Notes: a model not told the origin generated them from the letters alone. Positions 45,700-54,331 are shown, counted from the stretch's first letter. The stretch: DNA of 64,000 bases from Pollenia angustigena (GCA_930367215.1 OV884060.1:10434001-10498000); one strand, 5' to 3'. Numbers and translations are program-made.

Positions 45700-46170
45700 C
45701 GCCATTGGCGACGGCTGGCATTCAATATTCAAACATCAAACTGTAAACCAAATGGCATTTTAACTTTGGTAGATTGCAATTTTCTTTTTGAAATAATTAT
45801 TTATTTTAATTGATTTACATGTTCTTTATTACTTCTGTTTTTCGTACTTGTTGTCAAGAATTCTTCTTAAAGTCCAAAGTACATTTTTCGGATTTTCATG
45901 TTTTTTTTGTCTTTCTTTTTCTTGTTTACCTTTTTCAGCACAACTTGAAGGACAAATGTAAACATAGAGCTTGTGCCTTAACTGTTAAAAATAATTAGTA
46001 TTGTGGTTAATTAACTGAACTGTTAACGATTTTTAATCCAAATTTTGATTTTTTAATAAATTTTTATGCTTCAGATTTATTGTCCTTTTCTAATATGTTG
46101 GAACAATCCCTCAATTTTTTCTGCTTCTTTCGGAAATCGAATTTAGTTTATGGAAGGTTTATTGCTGTCA
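45700..46170. other. No feature recognised
   Basis: AT-rich DNA; the frame at 45810-45998 is low-complexity. Confidence 0.45.
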
Positions 46171-46390
46171 CATTTTTAGTAACTTTGAATTGGCCGTTAA
46201 AGTCACAAAATGTTAAGCACAGTTTTCATATGACTGGAAAATGTCTTGACAAATTTTTTTCCGAATTTTTTGTTGTCACAATGCCAAATAAAGGCCACTC
46301 CCAAATAATTCTAGTTCTTATGGGAGGGTATCAAAGATTCGGAACAGCTGAGCATAACATTCATCCTTGTTTTTCGTTCCTAATTTCCAA
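46171..46390 (+). repeat. Family G dispersed repeat, right-end fragment
   Basis: GGGAGGGTATCAAAGATTCG and GAACAGCTGAGCATAACATT, then CTTGTTTTTC, match the right end of the family. Confidence 0.45.
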
Positions 46391-47272
46391 CCTTTTATTT
46401 TCTTTCCTTAAAGCTTTTTTCCAAAAAAAAAAAAAATAGAATTTTAGTTTTCTTTAGGTCATAAAAACTTAAATTGTAAATACATCACAACATAAAATGT
46501 CCATAAATTTGTGTTAACATATTGTCATAACTGAAACGCTGAACATCGAATGCACTCGTCCTTATACACATACACACAGTCATACAGATACACAAAGAAT
46601 ACTCGTGTAAATTTTTACAAATACTAAGAAACATTAATTTATAAATCTAGATCCCCAATATTCGTGCTCTAGAATAAGAATGAGAAGTTTATAAACATTT
46701 AGAACAGACTTGTGTAAAACATTAAACGCTTATAAACAAAGTCACACATACAAATTCACTCAGTCACACACACACATTTATACATTAGTGTATACAGATT
46801 TATATAAAATAACTCAGCAGAGTAAATAATATTCGGAGAAGGCATTAAAGGAATACAAACAATTTTAAAAATAAGCTTAAGGTTTATATTGTGTCAAATT
46901 TGTTTTTTATTTGTTAATTTATGATAACGATTACTTTAGGATTTATGTAAATAACTCTTAAAACATGAAAAAAAAAAAATTATTTCAATTAAAAAATTTG
47001 TGATATTAATTAACAAATTAATTAAATCTATTTGCACCACTAAACAAATTCGTATTATGAATCAGAGAACTGCAAAATCACTATTTTTCTTGATTTATTC
47101 ATACGCGCTAAAATTAACTTTAACTCTATGCCTGCAAAACAAAGTTTAACGTTGGCAATTTTGACATCGTTTTGTACACATTTGATTTGTGCATGTGTGA
47201 GTTTTTTATTGAAAGTGCTTTGTGCACGCAACATCACAATACCCAAAGTCAAAAAGCAAAAATTCTTATGCG
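46391..47272. other. No gene recognised
   Basis: AT-rich DNA. A short piece at 46985-47045 matches the TTTGCACCA repeat of 11.8 kb. Confidence 0.45.
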
Positions 47273-47618
47273 CCCCATACATGGTTCAATTTAGTTGTCA
47301 ACTGAGTCTTTCAACTCAGTTGACAACTTCAACAACTGAATTGCAAGATTTTAAATTTATTTTAAAATTTAATGAAATAAAAGACAATTTTTAAAATACT
47401 TAACTACAAAAATTAATTTTGACAGCTGATCAAGAGACTTGAGCACACACAGTACAATCGAAGTGGAAGACTTAGTAGTCAACTTGAAAAAATCAAAATC
47501 TTTTGATTTTTCTTCAACCAACTCGACAACCGTCAAACTAATCAACTGACAAGGCCATACACGCTTTGATTTGGACAACAACCGACTCAGTTGACAATTG
47601 AATTGAATCGTGTATGGT
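47273..47618. mobile_element. MITE built of GTCAACTGAGT motifs
   Basis: The left end CCATACATGGTTCAATTTAG pairs with the inverted right end CCATACACGATTCAATTCAA; both continue to TTGTCAACTGAGTC. At 47292-47327 the 15-bp stem AGTTGTCAACTGAGT / ACTCAGTTGACAACT has a 6-bp loop. TTATGC near both edges may be a target duplication. The two overlapping small frames here are products of the symmetry. Confidence 0.7.
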
Positions 47619-47886
47619 CTGCTTTATGCTTTTGCATTCAAGTAGTCATTGTCCACTCGATAAGCCAACGACGAACTAAATTGGTATGAGTACGAGTCGC
47701 TTTGTTACATTAACAGCAATAACAACAATACATTGTCTTCTATTTCTATAGAAATTGTTTGTTGTTGTTTTTCTTCAATTGTATTTTTTCTTGTACTACA
47801 TAGCAACTGCTTTTTTGTTTGTATTTTTTTTCTTTGACAAAACAATCACACAAACATCTTAATTGACAAACGAAGCTAAACGATGG

Positions 47887-47978
47887 TATAAATAAGAAAG
47901 CACGATGTGCATTATTTCAATGACTGGAAACCAGCAGCGAATGTGTGCGGTTGCGCAAGTTTGATTGTATGACCGCAA
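47887..47978 (+). promoter_or_regulatory. Candidate TATA promoter and short first exon
   Basis: TATAAATA lies at 47887-47894. About 30 bp downstream TTTCAATG could be an initiator. A GC-richer segment (GAAACCAGCAGCGAATGTGT and following) ends at CCGCAA, followed by GTGAGT (47979-47984), a strong 5' splice site. No downstream exon was identified. It may be the untranslated first exon of a host gene or chance. Confidence 0.25.
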
Positions 47979-48339
47979 GTGAGTGTATTTGTTGGTGTTC
48001 ATTAAATGTGATTTTTTTGCAATCGCACAAAGCCGCTCTCTGGTATGAATTAAATATTTTTTTATATTAACAGCATTATCTGCATTAATGTTGTTGATAT
48101 AAGTTACTGTTAAATTGACTTGATTAAATATTTAATTAAAACAGATTTTATATTTGATTTATGTATGACTATTTCAGGAGTGGTCCCTAAATGGGATCTT
48201 TAAACAACTTACCCATCTTTACAAAACTCGACGTCAGTATTATAATCGGTAGCGATTTAGACCTACCGTTGCCTAAAAAGGCCATATCTAAAATTTTGAA
48301 AATTTAACAGGAGAAGCAAAAAACTTTTTAAAATGATAA

Positions 48340-48450
48340 ATTGATGAATCGCCTTAAAGTGCTTGGTGTAGTTTGCCTCCCACCTACAGACATACTTTAT
48401 AGGGTCTAAGATGAATATTGCAAAAGTTTCGCACGGAGTTGGCAAAATGT
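48340..48450 (-). repeat. Family G dispersed repeat, small inverted piece
   Basis: On the minus strand AATATTCATCTTAGACCC is followed by TATAAAGTATGTCTGTAGG, the usual order of the family's left third. Confidence 0.5.
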
Positions 48451-48614
48451 TCAATTATTGCGATGACAGTGTTACTGATACCAATTTTGTTTCCGATAAT
48501 ATCCGGTCAGATAAATTGCTAGAGGGCAACTAAATGAACAAAAAACAGAAAGAATTTTGCGTAGCGTACCTGACTTGAATCTATGGAGTCGATGTAAATA
48601 CTATATAATAAAAG

Positions 48615-48840
48615 GGGTCTATGAAATAACTCCCACGAAATAAGTCCCACTTTTAAAAACGAAATAAGTCCCACAAAAAATTGCTGTTTTGAAAGTGGGA
48701 GTTATTTCGTTTTTAAAAGTGGGACTTATTTCGTCAATTGATGGGACTTATTTCGTTACGCGTTTTTATTTTAAGTGGAACTTATTTCGTTTTGAGTGGG
48801 AATAAATTCGTTTTGTAAAGTGGGAGTTATTTCATACCCC
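48615..48840. repeat. Left TIR and subterminal array of T1
   Basis: About ten GAAATAA(G/C)TCCCAC units. The first three point one way and the rest are inverted, so the block folds on itself around 48680. It ends 10 bp before the RING start codon, so it must contain or replace that gene's promoter. Confidence 0.85.
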
Positions 48841-48849
48841 TAAATACAA

Positions 48850-49134
48850 ATGGAGCCTGATGAAGATCTTTTTGAAGAATTATCATATTTGGAAGAGGAC
48901 ATTGAAGACGAGTCGTTAAACCATATTGAAACCAACCAGAATACAATTAATAATAATATGTGCGTGGTTTGTTTCATAAAGCAGCCAAATATCTTATTTT
49001 TTCCTTGTAAGCACTTGAAAATTTGCAGTGAATGCTGTCTTACAATGCAAACTCACAAAATTGATCAAACCAGTAAACTAGTATGTCCATTCTGTCGTGC
49101 AGAAGTTCATGAAACCCTTCAAATATTTATCTGA
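48850..49134 (+). CDS. Small RING-finger protein encoded by element T1 (94 aa)
   Basis: A likely E3 ubiquitin-ligase-type protein, acting on unknown targets. Residues 1-30 are strongly acidic (MEPDEDLFEELSYLEED...). A C3HC4 RING follows at residues 38-82: C38-x2-C41, C53-x-H55, C59-x2-C62, C79-x2-C82. The FFPCKHLKICSECC block resembles the RINGs of IAP proteins, but the loop before the last Cys pair is longer (16 residues), and there is no BIR domain. Start ATG 48850 follows CTAAATACAA; there is no earlier in-frame start inside the element. Stop TGA 49132-49134 is followed at once by AATAAA (49137-49142). The intact frame with all eight zinc ligands suggests recent selection or recent insertion. 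RING genes are a common cargo of insect DNA viruses and selfish elements, so a viral or host capture is possible. Confidence 0.85.
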   Translation: MEPDEDLFEELSYLEEDIEDESLNHIETNQNTINNNMCVVCFIKQPNILFFPCKHLKICSECCLTMQTHKIDQTSKLVCPFCRAEVHETLQIFI

Positions 49135-49136
49135 TA

Positions 49137-49142
49137 AATAAA
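49137..49142 (+). terminator. Poly(A) signal AATAAA of the RING gene
   Basis: Three bases after the stop codon. Confidence 0.7.
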
Positions 49143-49428
49143 TGATTTTTTTATGGAGGAGTGCGATAGAGCCATGAAATATAAGGCCATTATGGCTTTA
49201 TTTCTCATTTTTTTCTTATGCAAAAAGTTATATATTGGACATTTCGTAAAAGGGACAACTATAATTTTTTTTCCTTATCTCTCATGGCTCTCCTTTTTTT
49301 GTTATTAATTACTTTATACTAACAATAATAAAAAAAACTTTAAAGAAATGTGTACAAATAGGTACCGAACTTAACTACTGGAAAAACAATATTAAAAAAA
49401 ATTGTGACGTAATTACGTATGTATGTGT

Positions 49429-49434
49429 TTTATT
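49429..49434 (-). terminator. Poly(A) signal AATAAA of the unknown T1 gene
   Basis: Seven bases beyond the stop codon on the minus strand; it faces the RING gene's signal. Confidence 0.65.
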
Positions 49435-49440
49435 ATATTT

Positions 49441-49878
49441 TTAGTAGGAAATTGGAATTCGTGTTCCATGTTTTCTAATATCACCATTACAAAATACAAC
49501 TAATCCCAATGCCACGTTAAAACTATAATACCGTCTACCATGCACTGGATCTTCAAGCCATTTATAAAGGTCGATAATTTTAATCTGATGGTCCTTCCGA
49601 AACGGTTTCCATCTTAATAATAAGAACAATTGATAAGTACTTAATCCATTTACGAATCCAAACGTTGTTACTAGTAGGCGTTCTCTATACGTTCCTTGAC
49701 CGAAAAAAGAATTAATAATAAAATCTGGAACCTTATCAAAATTCGTAATATCCATTCCATTAAGAAGCCTTCTGCAAGCTTGCATACGATTTTTCTTTAT
49801 TATTCCTCTGCTTTGATTATTCATATTATTCGACGTGTTTTTTTCGAAGAGCCAAATACTTCTTATTTGAAATCGCAT
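49441..49878 (-). CDS. Unrecognised 145-aa protein of element T1 (gene B)
   Basis: I do not recognise this protein. The frame is intact from ATG 49876-49878 to TAA 49441-49443. A second Met at residue 19 (49822-49824, giving 127 aa) has a more usual context because the first lies almost against the terminal array. Residues 19-40 are basic (MNNQSRGIIKKNRMQACRRL). The middle has GQGTYRERLLVTTFGFVNGL and then a leucine-rich stretch ending in LLLRW (about 80-89). The C-terminal part contains KWLEDPVHGRRYYSFNVALG and VVFCNGDIRKHG. No signal peptide, zinc motif or nuclease motif is obvious, and the hydrophobic stretches are too short for a clear membrane span. A relic of its N-terminal half occurs at the same place in element T2, so it is a family gene and not a chance frame. 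A role in DNA binding, mobility or host interaction is inference only. Confidence 0.85.
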   Translation of the reverse strand: MRFQIRSIWLFEKNTSNNMNNQSRGIIKKNRMQACRRLLNGMDITNFDKVPDFIINSFFGQGTYRERLLVTTFGFVNGLSTYQLFLLLRWKPFRKDHQIKIIDLYKWLEDPVHGRRYYSFNVALGLVVFCNGDIRKHGTRIPISY

Positions 49879-49952
49879 TAAACAGTGAAAAAGTGGGACT
49901 TATTTCGTTTTTGAAAGTGGGACTTATTTCGTGGGAGTTATTTCATAGACCC
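49876..49952. repeat. Right TIR and subterminal array of T1
   Basis: GTGGGACTTATTTCG units end in ATTTCATAGACCC at 49952, mirroring the left end. The start of gene B touches the inner edge of this block. Confidence 0.85.
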
Positions 49953-50052
49953 AATAAAAGGATAACAAATGTTTTTATCTGGCATCAATATATCAAGCTC
50001 TATTCGCGATTACATCGTTATAGATTATTTATTCAAATTTCCTTTTTCTTAG

Positions 50053-50259
50053 ACTTTGAATTTGAACCGCTGCGGAGAAAGAGCATTGCTTAAGAAAAAA
50101 GCTAATGCATCCAATACTGTATCCAATGAAGAAATAGTTTTGCAGTCACCAGATTTTCGTGAAAAAATAGCTGAACGACTCGTTTCCTTTAAAACATTTA
50201 TTTTTGAAACAAACGAATCAAGCAGCTGTTTCTCCACAGAAAAGTGGAACTTGTAAAAT
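50053..50259 (+). CDS. Candidate terminal exon or unrecognised coding relic
   Basis: A pyrimidine tract and acceptor (TTTCCTTTTTCTTAG, ending 50052) lead into a 68-codon open frame ending at TAA 50257-50259. It reads TLNLNRCGERALLKKK..., then SPDFREKIAERLVSFKTFIF and SSCFSTEKWNL. Codon use is more balanced than in chance frames nearby. No family is recognised. Left of T1 a similar-looking open stretch (about 48448-48531, DSVTDTNFVSDNIRSDKLLE) may belong to the same disrupted host or transposon gene, since T1 inserted between them. Confidence is low. Confidence 0.3.
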
Positions 50260-51105
50260 TATTTCTTCATTGCTGGACTCGTTGCCTTCAAAAATAAACC
50301 GTTTATTGTTCAATAGAAATGAGTCCAAAAGATTATTCTCATGGAAAGCTGGATAGCTGGATAGCTGGAGGCATTGGTATTTTTGGCGCACATATAGGGG
50401 TTTTTTGCCAATTTAGCCGGACATTAGGCAACAAATTTAATTTAGAAATGTGAAAATTTAAGTTAGCAGCTCGACAAACAACAAAATGCAGCATCGTATT
50501 GTAAACTTTCAAGTCTTTTGCTTGAGATTTGTGGTTTTGGGACACTGATAATGTCAGGAAAGTTGATAAAATTACATGCGTGTTCATTGACTTTCAACGG
50601 TTTTAAGAGATTTCCATATAATTTTTTGTGGGTAAACGAATAAAGATTTTACATTGATCCTTTTTTTGTGAAAGACTATATTAACAGCTACTTATAAAAA
50701 TTTTTATTAAAATTTTATTTTTTTGATTTTTATGATAAAAAAATTCACTTAAAAAAAAAGTTTTTGAAAGATAGTTTAGTTGCATTTTTTAAGATGTTAT
50801 ACATCACGATAAAATCTGAAATCTCTCTTTTTAAATAAATAAATTAAATTTTCGGTTTTTAACCACCTGTGCAGCCAGAACTCGTCTATTTGAGAGCATA
50901 TTGCACCTGTCGTATAAACTCGCAGTGAAAAAGTGGCAATTAAGATCGGATGAGGACAAACCATTGTTAAAGGGAGAAAAAAACTATCCATTAATAATTT
51001 AGAAGTGAATATGGGCTAAAATTTCGAAATAATTCGAAATGCGACCTTCACTTATGCGGTCAGATCGATACAATTTGTTCCTGAGAATACGGCTATCGAA
51101 AATAA
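50260..51105. other. No gene recognised
   Basis: AT-rich DNA; AGCTGGATAGCTGGATAGCTGG at 50347-50368 is a short tandem repeat. Confidence 0.45.
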
Positions 51106-51699
51106 TATCGCACTCGATCATAAAGAGCATATTAAGTCAGAATATTTATTTATTCACTTTATGAAAAAATCGACACGTAATATTCATATCTACACGGAGT
51201 AAACGTTATTTTCTCTACTTTTTGGCAATGAAAAGGTTGGTTTAAAAAACGGTTGCTAAAATATTTTTTTTTTTTTTATTGCCTTTATTCATAATAATTA
51301 TACACAAGGATTGTGAATTAATTAAAAGAAAGTTCATGTAGTATAACATAGGGCACCAACGAATCTTCTCCATTCATGGGATCCACGAAAAGCCCCCCAA
51401 TGAAATAACGCCCAAACGAGTAATGAAATATTCCCCAATTTTTTTTTCATACATTTTTGGGTGTTATTTCATATGAAAAAACTCCCAATTTTTTGGGCCG
51501 TTTTTCATTTTTTTTGGGAATTATTTCATTCTTCATTTGGGGTTTTCAAATTATGAAATAATCTCCAATGAAATAACAGCCAACAAATTTTCAAAATTCG
51601 GGGCTTGTTTCATAGCGTGTTTAATTTGGGTGTTATTTCATTTTTAATTCGGAGGTTATTTAATTTTTAACACTTAAGTTAAGCATTGAAATCTGGCTT

Positions 51700-51815
51700 C
51701 GCATACTAAAGTTTTTCTGCGTGACGGCCTGCGGCCGTGCTTAGGGATTTTTTTGCTCCAGTAGCACGCGGCAGGTGGCTTCGCTGAATGAAGTTTTCCT
51801 GCGTGCGTCACAAGA
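51700..51815 (+). repeat. Short GC-rich direct repeat in T2
   Basis: TGGCTTCGCATACTAAAGTT near 51693 and TGGCTTCGCTGAATGAAGTT near 51778 are each followed by CTGCGTG. The palindrome CGGCCTGCGGCCG lies at 51726. It replaces the region where T1 has its RING gene. Confidence 0.5.
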
Positions 51816-51897
51816 ATAAAAAAATGTTTTTCAATGATAACTAAGGATTTTCCCTTTTACAGAATGTTGACACCATGCGTAACACTATTCTGGAAAA

Positions 51898-52060
51898 GTA
51901 TGGCTTTGTCTCTCATTTGTGAAAAAAATATGGCTATATCTCTCATTTCGCAAAATTTTATATATGACCTTACCTCTCAATGATTGGGCGATAAGACCAC
52001 AACGGCTTTATCTCCCATTCAATTGAGCAATAAAGCCATTATGGCCTTACCTCCCCCCCC
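51898..52060 (+). repeat. About five tandem TATGGCTTTATCTCTCATT-type units in T2
   Basis: Units start at about 51899, 51930, 51963, 52002 and 52038. The words GCGATAAGACCA and AAAGCCATTATGGCCTTA match the centre of T1 (49150-49205). Confidence 0.7.
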
Positions 52061-52069
52061 CCCCCCCCG
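52052..52069 (+). repeat. Poly(C) tract (about 17 C)
   Basis: Homopolymer at the point where the gene B relic ends; probably unstable. Confidence 0.85.
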
Positions 52070-52227
52070 TGTAAAGGCCAAACGTAGAAGGCAAATTGTC
52101 TTCCGAACTGCAAAAATGGAGCAGGGCTACAAGGATCTACGGGCGGGTAAAATAACTGCAGCAATATTTTTGAACCGAATATATCCTTATTAATAAGAAG
52201 ACATCTGCGGGCCTCCACACGATTCAT
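52069..52227 (-). pseudogene. Gene B relic in T2
   Basis: On the minus strand, just inside the right array as in T1, ATG 52225-52227 begins NRVEARRCLLINKDI, which aligns without gaps to NRMQACRRLLNGMDI of gene B (8 of 15 identical; about 32 of 47 bases). Frame-shifted pieces follow: FKNIAAVIL against FDKVPDFII, and near 52085 STFGLYTG against TTFGFVNG. The relic then runs into a poly(C) tract and stops. Order, strand and spacing (139 against 126 nt between the anchor blocks) agree. These counts were made by eye. Confidence 0.65.
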
Positions 52228-52561
52228 TTCAATAATTTTGCGACTTTGCTGTTGACTTCATGAAATCCTTGGTGAAACTGACTCTTTTATGAATTTTGGG
52301 CATAATTTCATTTTTGTTGCTGATGGGGTTAATTTCATTGGGGGTTATTTCATTTTCATCATTGGGTGTTATTTCATATGAAATAACATCAAAATATTGG
52401 GGGTTGTTTCGTTTTCGTTTTGGGGTTTATTTCATTTATTTTTCGATGTTATTTCATTCACTGCTTTTGGGTGTTATTTCCTATTTTTTGGGGATTATTT
52501 CATTGGGGGCTATTTCCTGGGCGTTATTTCATTGGGGGGCTTTTCGTGGAGCCCATTTATG

Positions 52562-52744
52562 ACGGTTATTAGCGAGGAATTTTATTTATTCTTTCAATCG
52601 GGTACGTTGCCAGGTGTTACGAGGGCGACCGGGTCTACGATGTCCTTGTGGATTCCATTCCAAGGCGGCTCTTGCGATATAATTTCCGGGTCTTCGGAGT
52701 ATGTGGCCTATCCACGTCCATTTGCGTTTCATTATCTCAGATGA
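52562..52744 (-). pseudogene. RT C-terminal fragment of the non-LTR element
   Basis: The minus strand reads EIMKRKWTWIGHILRRPGNY and then AALEWNPQGHRRPGRPRNTW, the common C-terminal tail of RTE/CR1-like reverse transcriptases (W.W.GH.LR...ALEWNPQG...RGRP..TW). A stop interrupts it after RTRLKE. The tail's last residues (WRRFVGALCYTT and a stop) are found across the T2 insertion, at about 51332-51370 on the minus strand. Confidence 0.8.
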
Positions 52745-52829
52745 TTGCTAAAATATTAAATTAAAAATATTTTTCTTCTACTGAACATTTTTAAATTTTG
52801 AGTTAATACCCTCTTTATGATCAAGTATA

Positions 52830-53881
52830 ATTGGGGGATTCACAAGGTATTTATGACTTATGTCTTGAAATAATTACAAGAAATATATGTTACTACTGTG
52901 GGCAACCGTTTATAATTTACATTTCTACTGTACAGTTATGACGAATCAATGAACACAATATTTTTTTTAAACAATAGTAAAATACTATTAATGACATTAC
53001 CACGATATGATTTGCTAGCACACCTTGTGAATCCCCCAAATATGTGTTTGTTCCTTTTTTTGTTTGCTCCTTTCTCTCAATTATATTTGTTTTATTTATA
53101 AAATTTTCCTGTGATATTTTATTACATTCAAATCGACAAGACCGTCTATAATTTTATATATTTTTTAATTTAAATTGTTTTTACTCTATTTCTACTTAAA
53201 AATATGGGCTTCTTCAAAACATTTTAACCGTCTTGGCTGTTAGAGAGATAAATAAATAAGAATTTAAACTTAGTCGTTGGAAATTTTCTAAAAAGATTTC
53301 CTTCTTTAAAACTTCCTTGAAAAGAAAACAGATCTAGTAAATAAACGAGTTACTTTAGACACATACATACAAACATACACATTTTTAATAAATGTTACTG
53401 TAGTAGTAGAGTATCAATTGTAGTGGTAATCGGTGTACTAGTTTTATGAGCAGCAATAGTTGTTGTAGTGGTAACACCTGCAGATAATAGCAAAAGGCAA
53501 ACAATGCTTAAAATACTTCTCACACATATTCACACACAATCAAACACACCCATTAAGATTCATAAAATTTTTATATAAAATACCCAAAATATTAACTTAA
53601 GCGTACGTTTAATAACAATGGAAATAACAACAATGATAATAACGACAAAAAATTTCTACAAGTAGTTTATAATATTTTGCCATAAACTATAAAGTACAAC
53701 ATGATATTTATGCAAAACACATACACACACACACACAAACTAACAGATATTTATAACCACACACGCATACAAACCATAAATCCAATGACAACAACAATAG
53801 ATAATACGAGTGGGCTCAAGATCATACAGGAAAAAAGGTGGAGCAGTTAAATTATGACAGTAAATCTCTAGTTATTTATAT

Positions 53882-53915
<34 letters not shown>

Positions 53916-54331
53916 TTACAAATATTTAAAAAAAACAACAAAAACGTGTTTGTATTTACAATAGAAAATTATTTGATACACTGTTCTATGTTGTTCTAAC
54001 TAGTTGTGTGAATCTTTTGCTATTTAGTAGAGTTTTGTTGCTTGTGTTTATTTAAAATAAACTTGTTTGTGTTTATAAGTCAAATTGACTGGCTGGCTGG
54101 TTGGCAAGATGGCTTGTTGGCTACTAAGCTGGATAATGTGTCAAAGGTATGCTATCATTTATAGTTTGAAGTCATACTAAAACAGATAAATATAAACATA
54201 AATACATATTCTATAGTTTAGATTGCATACTGGGAGCAGTTGTAAGTGGGCTGTCTTCGAAAGCAAATAAAAGTGAAATTAGTTAAAAGGCCGAATTTGG
54301 ATGTGGCGAATATCTCACTGATTATTTTACC
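52830..54331. other. AT-rich DNA with (CA)n tracts
   Basis: No gene. (CA)n lies near 53722-53740 and 53883-53911; GGCTGGCTGGTTGGC near 54090 precedes the family G copy. Confidence 0.5.

Larger units (their letters stand above)
49135..49440. other. Intergenic centre of T1 with GCCATTATGGC motif
   Basis: Holds GCGATAGAGCCATG, the palindrome-like AAGGCCATTATGGCTTTA and ATCTCTCATGGCT. Very similar words are repeated in the second element at 51898-52060, so the motif is conserved between the two while the surrounding bases are not. Possibly an origin, enhancer or 3' processing element. Confidence 0.6.
48615..49952. mobile_element. Novel TIR element T1 with two convergent small genes (1338 bp)
   Basis: The 8-bp direct repeat AATAAAAG flanks it at 48607-48614 and 49953-49960. 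About 60 bp of terminal inverted repeat, with one mismatch seen, starts GGGTCTATGAAATAACTCCC at both ends. Just inside, the motif GAAATAAGTCCCAC is repeated in both orientations, about ten times on the left (to 48838) and about four times on the right (from 49889). Between the arrays are two intact, convergent, non-overlapping open frames: a RING-finger gene (+) and an unrecognised gene (-), with poly(A) signals meeting in a 306-bp centre. No transposase, polymerase or integrase is present. A decayed relative is at 51379-52553. I do not know a named superfamily with this gene content; an 8-bp duplication is shared by hAT and P elements. Confidence 0.9.
51379..52553. mobile_element. Element T2, decayed relative of T1 (1175 bp)
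   Basis: The 8-bp duplication is CATTCATG (51371-51378) and CATTTATG (52554-52561). Both sit at the codon for W in the retrotransposon tail, so the empty site can be reconstructed. The TIRs are GGATCCACGAAAAGCCCCCC and GGCTCCACGAAAAGCCCCCC, continuing to AATGAAATAACGCCC, with 1 mismatch in 35. Both subterminal regions are arrays of a GAAATAACNCCC motif in mixed orientation, about 20 units in all. The T1 and T2 termini share GGNTCYAYGAAA and ATGAAATAACNCCC. The interior keeps a gene B relic but no readable RING gene. Confidence 0.85.
51265..52744 (-). mobile_element. Non-LTR retrotransposon 3' fragment with poly(A) and 12-bp duplication
   Basis: TTGCTAAAATAT occurs at 51253-51264 and again at 52745-52756. 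A T run (poly(A) on the minus strand) begins at 51264, preceded on the minus strand by AATAAAGGCAATAAA. This is a heavily 5'-truncated insertion, itself split by element T2 at 51379-52553. Confidence 0.8.
51106..52829. mobile_element. Foldback MITE family F, copy c, split by later insertions
   Basis: The left part (51106-51252) starts TCGCACTCGATCATAAAGAG and the right part (52757-52829) ends with TTGAGTTAATACCC then TTTATGATCAAGT. Compared with copy a, the two parts join around TTGCTAAAATA, where a retrotransposon has inserted. Confidence 0.75.

Noticed and set aside
47055..47394. Overlapping frames on both strands near the 47.3-kb MITE
   Set aside because: Mirror-image product of the inverted repeats; no protein family.
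51984..52193. 70-aa + strand frame with a proline run and basic patch in T2
   Set aside because: The proline run is the poly(C) tract, and the rest is antisense to the gene B relic, which explains the sequence better.
52296..52744. Gly/Phe-rich + strand frames in the right part of T2
   Set aside because: They translate the GGGTGTTATTTCA array and the antisense of the RT tail.
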